A DNA stretch of 64,000 nt, from contig CALEDJ010000009.1 in the NCBI GenBank assembly GCA_937951485.1, positions 1-64,000 of the forward strand, read 5' to 3'. Position 1 is the first letter of the stretch. Each line of letters begins with the position of its first letter. The DNA is from an uncultured bacterium. Lineage in GTDB: Bacteria; Hydrogenedentota; Hydrogenedentia; Hydrogenedentales; CAILVY01. The notes beneath the pieces were generated by a model, which saw nothing but the letters and a program-made list of their open reading frames with translations, did no database searches and was not told the DNA's origin. Below, one piece after another: positions 27,666 through 36,797 of this stretch. Made by a program: the position numbers and the translations under genes.

Positions 27666-29954
27666 TCACAGAAAGACCATGCGCCGGTTCGCCGTCTGCC
27701 GCCATGTCTTCTTGAGGAAATCCGCGATCGCCTCCGGCGACATGTGATCCAGCGGCAGCGCCGCTTCGGTGAGTGCGCCCCATTCCAGACAGGCGTGGAA
27801 GGATCCCTCGATGCGCACACGGTCAATCGGGGACAGGCAGGGCACGGGTGGAATGCGCACCCCCATGCTGTAATGCATCGCCTGCGAGGCGGGGTCCGTC
27901 TTGATGACGCCGGCGGCGGTGTGGGGAAACTCGCGGGCGTCAAGCGTGGCGAAGCGCCGCGCGGCGGCGGGATCGTTGTTCTGCGCAAGTGCCAGCCGCA
28001 ATCCCAACCGTTCGCCCTGTTCCCGGCATTGTTCGCGCAGATGCGCCAGAATCCGCCCGCCCAGCCCAACAGCCTCCGGACCGAACGCGCGGGGACAATT
28101 CAGGAGCGTCTGCACGCACTCCGTCAATCCATCCACCGCCACCAGGCACAGCGCGGCGTCCAGGTCGCAGTACGGCGTGTCCTCGCGCAGCATCGCAAGC
28201 GCCGCGAGCGGCGCGCGGCCCGGCGGTGTCATCAGGCTTTCAATGAAATCGCGCTTCTCCTGGTGGGCCATCGCCGCCAGTTGCAGCAGACGGTCCAATT
28301 CGGCGTATAGGGCCGATTCCTTGCCCGACACATAGGCCGCGCGCGGCAGATTCAGCGTGACCTGCTGCAGCGCCACGCGCCGGGGGCGCCAGGGCGCATT
28401 ATCGGCCGCCGCCGGGGCGGACCCGCGTTCCAGGGCGAAATGCACGCCCTTGCGCACTGCCGCCGCGCCCGCCGCGTGCGCCAGAAAGGATTCATGCCCC
28501 GGCGCGCGGAAAAAGTCCTCGCCGATGGCCACCACGGGCAGGGGCGCGGGCAGCGCCGACCCATCCGCCCCGCCTTTGCGAAAGACTTCCAGGATCGCCC
28601 AGGCGAACTGCTGCGCCGTGTGCTCGTAGTCCCGGTAGCGCTTGCCTGTAGGCAGGCCGCCCGGCCCAACCGCCTCCGCATCGGCCAGCCATGCCGGGGC
28701 GCGCCAATGCAGTTCAATCTCCACCCGGGACGCGGCCTCGCCGCGCAGGATCACGCGGCACGCGTATTCATAGACAAGCATCTGCGCGAACTGCATCACG
28801 GAGGATTCGTCCAGACCATGCAAAAACGGCGCGAAAAAGACGTTCACTGCCGACCATCCCGCCATCTCCGCGAAGCACCCCTGCTCCAAATCGCTGCTTT
28901 TCACCATCTGCGCGAGCAGTGTTTCTGGACGCTTCGGCGGCGCGGCGAAATTACGCCCGCCGGGCGCGCCGATCCCGAACCGCGCCGGACATGCCAGCGA
29001 CTGGTCCACAGCGTGCAGGCGGTCCACCAGGCCGAGGCCATGCAAGTGCAGGTCGCCGCGCAGATGCGCCTCGGCCACCGGTGCCGAGAAGACCCGCGCC
29101 AGCGCGTATTCCTTCTTGACCGCCCGCGCCAGCGCCGTGTCCGTGCCCGCCGGGTCGCGGCCCGCCGTGTCGGGATCCGCCCCGCGAATGATTCGTTCTG
29201 TGTCATAAAGCGGCACGCCGAGCCGCTGGTGGCGCGCGCGGTGTTCGAGCAGGCCGTGTTCAGCCAGTTTCGCGTCCACCAGTTCGCGCACCAGCGACGT
29301 GGTGAGCGCCGTGATGCCCGCCTGCTGAATCTGCTGTTCCACCGCCAGCGCCACCATCATCGCGGCGGACTTTTCCAAATCCGTCTCGCGCATCAGCGCC
29401 GTGACGATGCGCTCCCGGTCCCACGTGGTCAGCGTGTCCTCGCTGGTGCGCACCGACAACGTGGCGTCCGGATGGCCGCCCAGCGCTTCGCGTTCCTGCC
29501 GCGCCTCCTCCAGTTCGGTCAGCAGCGCCCGCATGTCGCCCTGGCGCAGGCGGCGGATGCGCGCGCGCCGGTCCCGATACCGCGCGTATGCGAGCGCCGT
29601 CTTCACGTGCGACATCTGCATCAGCACCCGCTCCACCGCGTCGTGGACATGGTCCACCGTCGGCGGTTGACCGCCCAGGCGTTTGGTCAGGTAAATGGTC
29701 ACCGCCGAGGCGAGGCTCATCGCCAGGTCGTAGTCCTGTCCCCCGATGGACTGCGCCGCCTTGAAGATTGCATCGGCGATTTTGCGCTTGTCGAACGCTT
29801 CGCGGCGGCCGTCGCGCTTGATGACCGACGGAAACGCCTCCGGCGCGGCCACTTCCGGGAGCGGCAGCGACAGTTGCGCGTCGAACAGCCCTTCCCGGTC
29901 ATCCCGGTCCGCGCCGTTCCCGCCGAACAAATCTTCCTGTCGTGGAGGGACCAT
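27666..29954 (-). CDS. Anaerobic ribonucleotide reductase-like (NrdD-like) protein lacking the glycyl-radical end
   Basis: About 762 residues. An ATP-cone comes first (VIKRDGRREAFDKRKIADAI, ending AYARYRDRRARI), then a second cone-like segment (TWDRERIVTALM, ELVDAKLAEHGL), then a class III reductase-like body: APPKRPETLLAQMV, NVFFAPFLHGL, GPGGLPTGKRYRDYE, LPRAAYVSGKE, EKRDFIESL, DGLTECVQTLLNCPRAFG, and IDRVRIEGSFH. The frame stops at ADFLKKTWRQTANRRMVFL, where family members continue into a Cys4 zinc site and the C-terminal glycyl radical. Neither is present. Either the gene is truncated against guaA or it is a radical-free paralogue. The start (ATG 29954) is uncertain; the frame is open to 30098. 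No activase gene is adjacent. Confidence 0.75.
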   Translation of the reverse strand: MVPPRQEDLFGGNGADRDDREGLFDAQLSLPLPEVAAPEAFPSVIKRDGRREAFDKRKIADAIFKAAQSIGGQDYDLAMSLASAVTIYLTKRLGGQPPTVDHVHDAVERVLMQMSHVKTALAYARYRDRRARIRRLRQGDMRALLTELEEARQEREALGGHPDATLSVRTSEDTLTTWDRERIVTALMRETDLEKSAAMMVALAVEQQIQQAGITALTTSLVRELVDAKLAEHGLLEHRARHQRLGVPLYDTERIIRGADPDTAGRDPAGTDTALARAVKKEYALARVFSAPVAEAHLRGDLHLHGLGLVDRLHAVDQSLACPARFGIGAPGGRNFAAPPKRPETLLAQMVKSSDLEQGCFAEMAGWSAVNVFFAPFLHGLDESSVMQFAQMLVYEYACRVILRGEAASRVEIELHWRAPAWLADAEAVGPGGLPTGKRYRDYEHTAQQFAWAILEVFRKGGADGSALPAPLPVVAIGEDFFRAPGHESFLAHAAGAAAVRKGVHFALERGSAPAAADNAPWRPRRVALQQVTLNLPRAAYVSGKESALYAELDRLLQLAAMAHQEKRDFIESLMTPPGRAPLAALAMLREDTPYCDLDAALCLVAVDGLTECVQTLLNCPRAFGPEAVGLGGRILAHLREQCREQGERLGLRLALAQNNDPAAARRFATLDAREFPHTAAGVIKTDPASQAMHYSMGVRIPPVPCLSPIDRVRIEGSFHACLEWGALTEAALPLDHMSPEAIADFLKKTWRQTANRRMVFL

Positions 29955-30657
29955 AGACCCGCAGGCTTCCCCATGATTTCGCCGGGGCGCGGCGCGGAGC
30001 CATCCGGCGCACGCCCCGCAGCAATCCCGCGCGCCGCACAGCCGCCATTCCCCCGCTTCCGGCACAAAAAACGAGTGTAGCGAATGCCCCCCCGGCAATA
30101 CAAATGCCAGCGCGTGCCATTGTGGGGCATCGCGTCTGACGACAAGCCCGTTCCCGGTAAAGCATGTTGGTCGGGGAATTCAGTGAATTCTGCTCCTCTG
30201 CACTGGCTCTACATGCGGCGTTATGTAAATAAAGTAATCTATATTGTATTAACTTTGCATGTATCTCGATAAGTGATACGGTAAGTTTCCGTCTGATTTT
30301 CGTATTGAGTTATGCTATAAACGTATATTACTATTTGAAGTATGTCTTCTTTATGGCCACATCCGATGACGATAAATACCGAATCCTGAAAAGGCCCCAT
30401 CAAGAGTTATGCCGTGAATGGGGGTGCAAGAAGGGCCTCTGCATAATCTGTGGTGAGCGCGAGGGTCACCAGCCAGGACTGTGTTCAGTGGCACGAGCCT
30501 GTATGAACGATCCACAGTGTATTGTGGCACCGCTTCAGTAGAACCGCAAGAGTGAACCGTGCTCCACCAACTTAGTGCTTGGGGGATCAGGAATCCTTGC
30601 CGCCCCCACCATACGAGGCACACGCTGCGTCGTGCAGGTCCTATTCGTCCTATCCCC
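29955..30657. other. Gap of about 700 bases with an AT-rich core
   Basis: The right half (about 30180-30370) is distinctly AT-rich. A small plus-strand frame at 30353-30541 (MATSDDDKYRILK...) is rich in Cys (CREWGCKKGLCIICG) but has no ribosome binding site and no family I recognise. I do not call it a gene. Confidence 0.35.
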
Positions 30658-32193
30658 TCAGAACAGCGCTTTGTCCAGCGACCTGTATTGCACGGCTTCG
30701 CCGATGTGCTGGTCGCCGATGGTGTCCTGGCCGTCGAGGTCGGCGAGGGTGCGCGCGACGCGGAGCACCTTGTCGTAGGCGCGGGCGCTGAGGCCGAGTC
30801 GGTCGAGCGCGGATTCGAGGATGCGCTGCGCGGCCTCGCCCATGTGGCAATGCTCGCGGATGCCCTTGCCGTCGAGGTGCGCGTTGCAGGCGATACGCCC
30901 GCGGTATCTTGCACGCTGACGGTTGCGCGCTTCCTGCACCGTGGCGCGGACTTCGGCGCTGGACGGCCCGCTGGGGCGGTTGTCGGCGAGTTCGTCGAAG
31001 GAAAGCGCGGGCACGTCCACGTGGATGTCAATGCGGTCGAGGAGCGGCCCGGAGAGCCGCGCCATGTAGCGCTGGATGTCGCCGGGCGAACAACGGCACT
31101 CGCGGCGCGGGTCGGTGCGGCAGCCGCAGGGGCAGGGGTTCATCGCGACGACGAGCATGAACCTGCTGGGGTAGGTGACGGAATAGTTGGCGCGGCGGAT
31201 GTGGACCAGCCCCTCTTCGAGCGGCTGGCGCAGCACTTCGAGCGCGGCCCGGTTGAACTCCGGCAACTCATCAAGGAAGAGCACGCCGTTGTGCGCGAGG
31301 CTGACCTCGCCGGGATGCGCGCTCTGGCCTTGGCCGCCACCCGCGATGGAGACCGTCGTCGCGGTGTGGTGCGGACTTCGGAAGGGCCGCCGCACGATCA
31401 GCGAGTCGCGCCGCTGCACCGTCGGCGCGACGCTGTAAATCCGCGTCGTCTCCAGCGCCTCCTCGAAGGTCATGTCCGGCAGAATGCCCGGAAGCCGCGC
31501 CGCGAGCATCGTTTTGCCGGTGCCCGGCGGGCCGATCATGAGGATGTTGTGGCCGCCGGCGGCCGCGACGGTCAGTGCGCGCTTCACATGCGCCTGCCCT
31601 TTCACCTCGTTCAGGTCGGGCACATGGGTCCGGCCGTTTGCGAAAATGGCATCAATGTCGGTGACATGTGGCGCGACTGCCTGCCGTCCCGCAAGGAATT
31701 CCGCCGCTTCGGACAGGGACCGCACCGGAATCACGTCCACACCGCGCACGACACCCGCCTCCTCCGCGTTCTGCGCCGGGAGCAGGAGGCCCCGCAGCCC
31801 CTTGTCGCGCGCGCAGATCGCCATCGCAATCGCGCCCGCCACCGGGCGCAGCGTGCCGTCCAGGGCGAGTTCGCCCACCAGGGCATATGCGGGCAGGCGC
31901 GTATCCGGCACCTGGTCCGTGGCGGCGATCATGCCGACGGCGATGGGGAGGTCCAGCGCGCTGCCCTCCTTGCGCATGTCCGCCGGCGCGAGGCTGATTA
32001 CGACATGGCCGCGCGGCGTGCGGAAGCCCGAATTGCGGATGGCCGACCAGACCCGGCTTTCGCTTTCCTTGACCGCCGTGTCCGGCAGCCCGACAATCCG
32101 GGTCTTGTTCATCCCCGGCACGGCGTCCACCTCGACTGCCAGCGGAAACGCCTCCACCCCCAGCACCGCGCACGACTGCACCCGCGCCAGCAT
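30658..32193 (-). CDS. comM: YifB/ComM-family AAA+ ATPase (Mg-chelatase-like)
   Basis: A 511-residue hexameric helicase-type ATPase. ComM promotes branch migration during integration of DNA taken up by transformation. The Lon-S16-like N-terminal domain (RVQSCAVLGVEAFPLAVEVD, AVKESESRVWSAIRNSG) is followed by the AAA+ core with GPPGTGKTML and LFLDELPEF, the zinc-binding-looking MNPCPCGCRTD and CRCSPGDIQRY, GPLLDRIDIHVDVP, and the Mg_chelatase_C ending. The start at 32193 has GGAAGGA eight bases upstream; the frame is open far beyond it through the 9-bp tandem repeat, which argues against the longer start. Confidence 0.94.
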   Translation of the reverse strand: MLARVQSCAVLGVEAFPLAVEVDAVPGMNKTRIVGLPDTAVKESESRVWSAIRNSGFRTPRGHVVISLAPADMRKEGSALDLPIAVGMIAATDQVPDTRLPAYALVGELALDGTLRPVAGAIAMAICARDKGLRGLLLPAQNAEEAGVVRGVDVIPVRSLSEAAEFLAGRQAVAPHVTDIDAIFANGRTHVPDLNEVKGQAHVKRALTVAAAGGHNILMIGPPGTGKTMLAARLPGILPDMTFEEALETTRIYSVAPTVQRRDSLIVRRPFRSPHHTATTVSIAGGGQGQSAHPGEVSLAHNGVLFLDELPEFNRAALEVLRQPLEEGLVHIRRANYSVTYPSRFMLVVAMNPCPCGCRTDPRRECRCSPGDIQRYMARLSGPLLDRIDIHVDVPALSFDELADNRPSGPSSAEVRATVQEARNRQRARYRGRIACNAHLDGKGIREHCHMGEAAQRILESALDRLGLSARAYDKVLRVARTLADLDGQDTIGDQHIGEAVQYRSLDKALF

Positions 32194-32323
32194 AGTCCGT
32201 TTCCTTCCGCGTCCCCATGACGCACACACCGCGCCCATTATCGGCATTGCGCGCCGCCCCGCGCAACCTCCTGCGAAAAAAGCAGGGTGGCTGTAGCGGA
32301 GCGGAACCCGGCATTTGTCTTTG

Positions 32324-32395
32324 TCGGACGCATCGGACCAGTCGGACCAGTCGGACAGGTCGGGCCAGTCGGACCACTGGGACAGGTTGGCCAGA
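32324..32395. repeat. 9-bp tandem repeat, about 8 units
   Basis: Units read TCGGACGCA, TCGGACCAG, TCGGACCAG, TCGGACAGG, TCGGGCCAG, TCGGACCAC, TGGGACAGG and TTGGCCAGA. It lies upstream of comM. The multiple-of-three unit keeps every frame open through it, which falsely extends nearby open frames. Confidence 0.8.
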
Positions 32396-32455
32396 CGAAT
32401 GCGGTGAACCAAGTGGACGCAATGGCGTGGCCCAAACTGTCCAGCCAGTCAAAAA

Positions 32456-32481
32456 GTTCTGGAGCACAGGCTTCAGCCTGT
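32456..32481 (+). repeat. 26-bp palindromic repeat, copy 2
   Basis: GTTCTGGAG, one variable base, then ACAGGCTTCAGCCTGT. It is the inverted counterpart of 16097-16122 with one mismatch. It abuts the left end of the AbiEi-like remnant, so an insertion may have removed that gene's start. Confidence 0.7.
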
Positions 32482-32484
32482 GTG

Positions 32485-32600
32485 GCGAATGCGCTGCAGC
32501 GCGGGTCGTATGCGAGCCTCCAGGCGGCGTTGGCGTTCCATGACGTGATCCCGGAGTATGTGCCGGTGGTGACCAGTGTGGGACCCAGGGGTAAGGTTAT
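32485..32600 (+). pseudogene. Remnant of an AbiEi-type antitoxin
   Basis: A short open stretch reads VANALQRGSYASLQAALAFH, then DVIPEYVPVVTSV. This matches the middle of type IV antitoxins (AbiEi family), which have Y-x-S-L-x-S/A-A-L-x-x-x-x-x-I-P-E-x-x-x-x-V-T-S-V. Both ends of the gene are absent: the left edge meets a palindromic repeat and the right runs directly into AbiEii-like sequence. Identification is from memory of the family; the adjoining toxin remnant supports it. Confidence 0.5.
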
Positions 32601-32603
32601 CGG

Positions 32604-32955
32604 ATCGAAATCAAAGTCAGCGACCGGAAAATGGCTGCGACCGCATTTGTCCGGTTCCCCGGACTTCCTTACGAACCTGGCTTGTCGCCGCACGCTTCGC
32701 AAACACTGGCGGTCAGGATTGAAGTGGACACCAATCCGCCGCCGGGCGCAGGAATTGAAACGAGCGTCGTCCGGCGTCATGTGACATTGCATTTGTGCCA
32801 CCATGACCGTCCCTCATCGCTTACCGGAAAATTGCACGCCATACTCAGTCGTCCCTGGACTGGGACAAGGCGGGGCCGATGTACGGCCGTTTCTGTCGCA
32901 GGAACGTGAACTGGCCCTGGTTTCACAAAAAACCATCGCCAATCTGCTGCAGTAG
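32604..32955 (+). pseudogene. Remnant of an AbiEii-type nucleotidyltransferase toxin
   Basis: One frame from 32604 to about 32861 reads FVRFPGLPYEPGLSPHASQ, LAVRIEVDTNPPPGAG and VVRRHVTLHLCHHDR then SLTGKLHAILSRPWT. This is the second half of AbiEii/AbiGii-like nucleotidyltransferases. The usual K-G-R-D-x-Y-D-L continuation is missing. A second frame resumes at about 32867 with GADVRPFLSQERELALV and QKTIANLLQ, then TAG at 32953, which is the C-terminal end of the same family. An internal deletion plus frameshift, and loss of the N-terminal nucleotidyltransferase core, make it non-functional. Confidence 0.6.
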
Positions 32956-33078
32956 TCGCTCTGTCGGCATGGAAGCATTCGATGCGCCGTTCTGATATAC
33001 TGGCGCCAAGCCCGCCCGGCGACGTGGTGCCGGAAAATCGGGTCTTGACAGGGCATAAGAAAAGAAGGGGGAAGAAAC

Positions 33079-34515
33079 GTGCTGCGCAGTGGGGTCGCTT
33101 GCGGCGTGATTGCCGCGATGGGGGCGCTTGCCGCATCCGGTCAGCCCTGGCCGATCGAAGACGCCGAAGCAATCGTTCAGGACGGGCCGTACAGCGTGTT
33201 GGTGAAACCCTCGACCGCCAATCGGCGCGTGGACGACATCCCGGTGCCGCCCTTCGGCTTTTCCCTGGAAATCAGAGACGGCCGCCTCTCGACGGTCGAG
33301 GGCTTCTTCTTCGCCACGCTGGCGGCGTGGCCGGACCGCACGGACAATCCCGACGCGCCGGAGCCGTTATCGAGCAGTCGCTGGGGAGGGGTATACAAAA
33401 ACAGTTCCGGCAAGAACTGGGTCAATCGAATTAACGAGTGGTACCGCGAGGGCAAGGCCGCAGGACTGAGTCAGGACACCTTCCGCAGTTTCGACGACGG
33501 GCATTCCTCGCTTCCGCTGGGTTCCTACCCCCAGATGAACTCCGAGCCTCCCGTGCCGGTACTCGGGTCTCTTTACGAAAATGTCTTCAAACCGAGGGTC
33601 ACCATGGGCGTGCAGTCCTGCGGCAGCGAAGGCATGAGCGTGATTGAGGACCAGTCGCGGCGCTTCCTGCGCGCTGTCTATGAATCCGGCATGCCGGAGG
33701 GCGGTTTTCAGCGGTACTACCGCATGTTTTACGAAAACAATTTCCTGTTCGTCGCGCCGGCGGTGGGGTCGTACAAACCCGACAGCGACGCCTTCTCCTT
33801 TCTCAGTCCTTTCTATCTGCATTCGGTCGGCGCGTCGGGCAGTGATTCCCGGTTGCTGCAACCGCTGGTGATGGCCTCCGCCGCCCTGCCGCCCGATTTG
33901 AAAACCCGTATTTTGCGCAGCGGCCTTTTTGCGCCCACGATGATGTATCTTTTCAAAAGCGCCATCGCGGGGAACATTCTCGCACCCGAAGCGCATGCGC
34001 CCGCCTATGTCCTGCCGCCGGAGACCGCGGACGAGGCGGACGGCCCGACGCCGTTTCTTGACGCGCTGCTGATCGCCGCCAACGGCCTGAAACACATCCC
34101 GCCGGTCTGTCGCATGAAGTTCCGGAACATCGCCGTCGTGAATGAAGAGGGCTTTGGCCCCAATCGGGAAACGTACTACGAGGAGAACACCTATGCCTTC
34201 ACGGGCGCGCTCCGGCAGGGGCAGGCCTTTTTGCTGGATGTGGATTTACGCTACAGTTGGACCGACAAGAACCTGCCCATCGCCAAATACCATGCCGCTG
34301 TGCTGCGCGGCAACGGCGAAATCACGCCGCTGAATGAACACGGGTCCGTCCTGCGCATCCGAATCCCGTGGTCACTGACGGACAACCGCCGCAACCTCAG
34401 AAGCGATGTGGCGCTCCTTGTCCACGACGGAACCTATTACTCCGCGCCCGCCTACATCTCCGTACGCCACATCCACCGCCTCGATCCCGTGATCCTCGGC
34501 ATCAAGGTCCGCTGA
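33079..34515 (+). CDS. Secreted protein of unknown function
   Basis: 478 residues starting at GTG after GGGGGAAG. An N-terminal hydrophobic stretch (GVACGVIAAMGALAASGQP) looks like a Sec signal peptide. The rest has mixed alpha/beta composition with aromatic-rich segments (GFQRYYRMFYENNFLFVAP, FSFLSPFYLHSVG) and a late beta-rich region (LLVHDGTYYSAPAYISV) that could be a jelly-roll-like domain. I recognise no family or catalytic motif. It is 215 bases upstream of an SSS transporter, and a role in polysaccharide handling is only a guess from that position. Confidence 0.75.
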   Translation: MLRSGVACGVIAAMGALAASGQPWPIEDAEAIVQDGPYSVLVKPSTANRRVDDIPVPPFGFSLEIRDGRLSTVEGFFFATLAAWPDRTDNPDAPEPLSSSRWGGVYKNSSGKNWVNRINEWYREGKAAGLSQDTFRSFDDGHSSLPLGSYPQMNSEPPVPVLGSLYENVFKPRVTMGVQSCGSEGMSVIEDQSRRFLRAVYESGMPEGGFQRYYRMFYENNFLFVAPAVGSYKPDSDAFSFLSPFYLHSVGASGSDSRLLQPLVMASAALPPDLKTRILRSGLFAPTMMYLFKSAIAGNILAPEAHAPAYVLPPETADEADGPTPFLDALLIAANGLKHIPPVCRMKFRNIAVVNEEGFGPNRETYYEENTYAFTGALRQGQAFLLDVDLRYSWTDKNLPIAKYHAAVLRGNGEITPLNEHGSVLRIRIPWSLTDNRRNLRSDVALLVHDGTYYSAPAYISVRHIHRLDPVILGIKVR

Positions 34516-34730
34516 TACGCGCCCGCCAGACATGAAAGTGGTGTGTACCTTCCCGGAGCAACACCGCGCTGACATCATATCTCCCGTATCCTGTTGAAGC
34601 CCGGCGTGCAATTCTGTTCCAATGGCGTGCCGCGATAGCCGCGTGCGGAGGTATGGATGATGGCGATGTCCAGTGTCTGCATCGTGTATGATTGCGGTTG
34701 CCAGACACGCGACATGGGGGGTGGGATTCG

Positions 34731-36338
34731 ATGTTGTCCGATCGGTTGAACGCCTTCGACCTGACGATTGTCGGGGGGTATCTTGTCGGCATTGTCGCGC
34801 TGGGCTGCTGGGCGGGGCTGCGGCAACGACGGGGCGCGGCGGGCGAGGGCTATTTTCTTGCGGGGCGCAGCCTGACGTGGCCGGTCATCGGCATGGCGCT
34901 GTTCGCGACGAACATCTCGACGGTCCATCTGGTGAGCCTGGCGCAGGAGGGTTACGCCAACGGCCTCGCCTACGGCAATTTCGAGTGGATGGCGGCGTTC
35001 ACGCTGATTGTTCTCGCCCTGTTCTTCGCACCCTTTTACCTTCGCGCCCGCGTGGCGACGCTGCCCGACTTTCTCGAACGCCGCTACAGCCGCGCCTGCC
35101 GCGACTGGCTCTCACTGATGTCCATTGTGGCCGCCATTTTCGTGCACATCGGTTTCTCGATATATGCGGGCGCGGTGGTGATCGAAGGGCTGTTCGGCAT
35201 CGGCAAAGTGACCAGCATCATCGCCGTGGCCCTGCTCACGGGTCTCTATACGATTGTCGGCGGATTGATGGCGGTGGTGATCACGGAAACGGTTCAGACA
35301 GTGATTCTCCTGACAGGCGCGCTGATTCTGACCGCCAGCGCCTGGTTCATGTTGGGCGGCTGGAGCAACCTGAGCGCCGCCGTGGACCCGGTGCAGTTGA
35401 CCCTGCTGCGATCCGCCGATGATCCGTCCGGCCTGCCGTGGTATTCCGTGTTTCTGGGCTATCCGATCATCGGCATCTGGTATTGGTGCACGGACCAGAC
35501 CATCGTGCAGCGCGTGCTCGGCGCGAAGGACGAACATCACGCGCGCCTCGGCGCGCTCTTTGCGGGATTCATCAAAATCCTGCCCGTTTTCATTTTCGTG
35601 TTGCCGGGGCTGCTGTGCGCGGCGCTGATCAACACCGGCGCGCTGTCCGACGCGCCGGAGAGTTCCGAACATGTCTATGCGTTCATGATCAGCACGCTTC
35701 TTCCGGCGGGACTTCGGGGTTTGATGGCCGCCGCGCTGCTCGCCGCGCTGATGAGCACCGTATCCGCCGCGCTGAATTCCGCCGCCACGCTGTTCACCCA
35801 CGATCTTTACAAACGTTTCCGGCCCAGTGCCGATGATCAGCGGCTTATTCTCGTCGGACGCCTCGTCACCTTTGCGGGGATGCTGCTGGCCGTCGCCTGG
35901 TCGCCGTTCCTCGGACGCTACCCAACCGTGTTCCAGGGCATCAACGCCGCCATCTGTTACATCGCGCCGCCGATCACCGTCGTGTTCGTGTTCGGGGTAT
36001 TCTGGCGCGGCGCGTCCGCGCGCGGCGCATTGGCAACCCTGATCACAGGGTCCGCGTGTGGATTGCTGGTCTTCCTCCTCGATTGGTTCAAAGCGACGAC
36101 CGGATGGAACGTGCCGTTCATGATGGCGGGGTTCTACCTGGCGGTTCTCTGCGCGGGCGTGATGACGGTCGTGTCGTTGTTGTGGCCGGACGCGCCGCGC
36201 CCCGAACGCGATGCGCTTGTCTGGTCGAGTCCGTTGGCGGCCTTCCGAGGCGAAACCGGCCGCGGCCTGGCGGACTACAGAGTTATCTCAGTGGCGTTGT
36301 TCGCGATTATGATCGCGCTCTACATTGTTTTTGCCTGA
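34731..36338 (+). CDS. Sodium:solute symporter (SSS family)
   Basis: A 535-residue inner-membrane Na+-coupled transporter with about 13-14 hydrophobic helices. SSS signatures include GEGYFLAGRSLTWPVIGMAL and FATNISTVHLVSLAQEGYANG near the N-terminus, GLYTIVGGLMAVVITETVQ (the conserved G-G-L-x-A-V-x-x-T-D/E core), WYWCTDQTIVQRVLGAKDE and AALMSTVSAALNSAATL. The LeuT-fold family carries sugars, sialic acid, vitamins or amino acids. Neighbouring mutarotase, fucosidase and isomerases suggest a deoxy- or hexose sugar. ATG at 34731 follows a GGGGGG stretch. Confidence 0.92.
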   Translation: MLSDRLNAFDLTIVGGYLVGIVALGCWAGLRQRRGAAGEGYFLAGRSLTWPVIGMALFATNISTVHLVSLAQEGYANGLAYGNFEWMAAFTLIVLALFFAPFYLRARVATLPDFLERRYSRACRDWLSLMSIVAAIFVHIGFSIYAGAVVIEGLFGIGKVTSIIAVALLTGLYTIVGGLMAVVITETVQTVILLTGALILTASAWFMLGGWSNLSAAVDPVQLTLLRSADDPSGLPWYSVFLGYPIIGIWYWCTDQTIVQRVLGAKDEHHARLGALFAGFIKILPVFIFVLPGLLCAALINTGALSDAPESSEHVYAFMISTLLPAGLRGLMAAALLAALMSTVSAALNSAATLFTHDLYKRFRPSADDQRLILVGRLVTFAGMLLAVAWSPFLGRYPTVFQGINAAICYIAPPITVVFVFGVFWRGASARGALATLITGSACGLLVFLLDWFKATTGWNVPFMMAGFYLAVLCAGVMTVVSLLWPDAPRPERDALVWSSPLAAFRGETGRGLADYRVISVALFAIMIALYIVFA

Positions 36339-36371
36339 CAAGAGGAAAAGCACAGGAAAGGGGAAAATGCC

Positions 36372-36797
36372 ATGCATTGGTTGAAATGGACGGCGATGCT
36401 TGTTGCGCTTGCGCTGCTCGCGGGCTGCCAACACGTCGCGTCGCGGCAGGGGCCGCAGGTGCAGCGCTTTGGCAGCGTGATTGGACTGCGCGAGGACAAA
36501 ATCGCCTATTACAAGGAACTGCACGCCAACACCTGGCCGGGCGTGCTGGAGATGATCAAGAAATGCAACATCCGGAATTACTCGATTTATCTCCACCAAC
36601 TCGATGACGACAAATACTATCTCTTCAGTTATTTCGAGTACACGGGCAATGATTTCGAGGCGGACATGGCGCGCATGGCCGCCGACCCGATCACGCAGAA
36701 ATGGTGGCAGGAAACCGACCCTTGTCAATTCCCCGTCAAGCACCGCGCAGAAGGCGAATGGTGGGCGAATATGGAAGAGGTCTTTTATTGCCGCTAG
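36372..36797 (+). CDS. L-rhamnose mutarotase-like lipoprotein
   Basis: 141 residues. The mature part matches RhaM (DUF718), which interconverts alpha and beta anomers of L-rhamnose: FGSVIGLREDKIAYYKELHA, TWPGVLEMIKKCNIRNYSIY, YYLFSYFEYTG, TQKWWQETDPCQFP. Known RhaM is a cytoplasmic protein of about 104 residues. This one carries MHWLKWTAMLVALALLAGC, a lipoprotein signal with Cys19, so it should act outside the cytoplasm. It is 33 bases after the SSS transporter and likely co-transcribed, consistent with supplying the right anomer to uptake. L-fucose is an alternative substrate. Confidence 0.88.
   Translation: MHWLKWTAMLVALALLAGCQHVASRQGPQVQRFGSVIGLREDKIAYYKELHANTWPGVLEMIKKCNIRNYSIYLHQLDDDKYYLFSYFEYTGNDFEADMARMAADPITQKWWQETDPCQFPVKHRAEGEWWANMEEVFYCR

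Noticed and set aside
30353-30541. Small Cys-rich open frame
   Set aside because: No ribosome binding site, AT-rich context, no recognisable family, and an equally open minus-strand frame overlaps it.
32287-32784. 165-codon plus-strand frame spanning the 9-bp array and the AbiEi fragment
   Set aside because: Kept open by the 9-bp repeat. Only the middle resembles a protein family, so it is a chance fusion of repeat and pseudogene.
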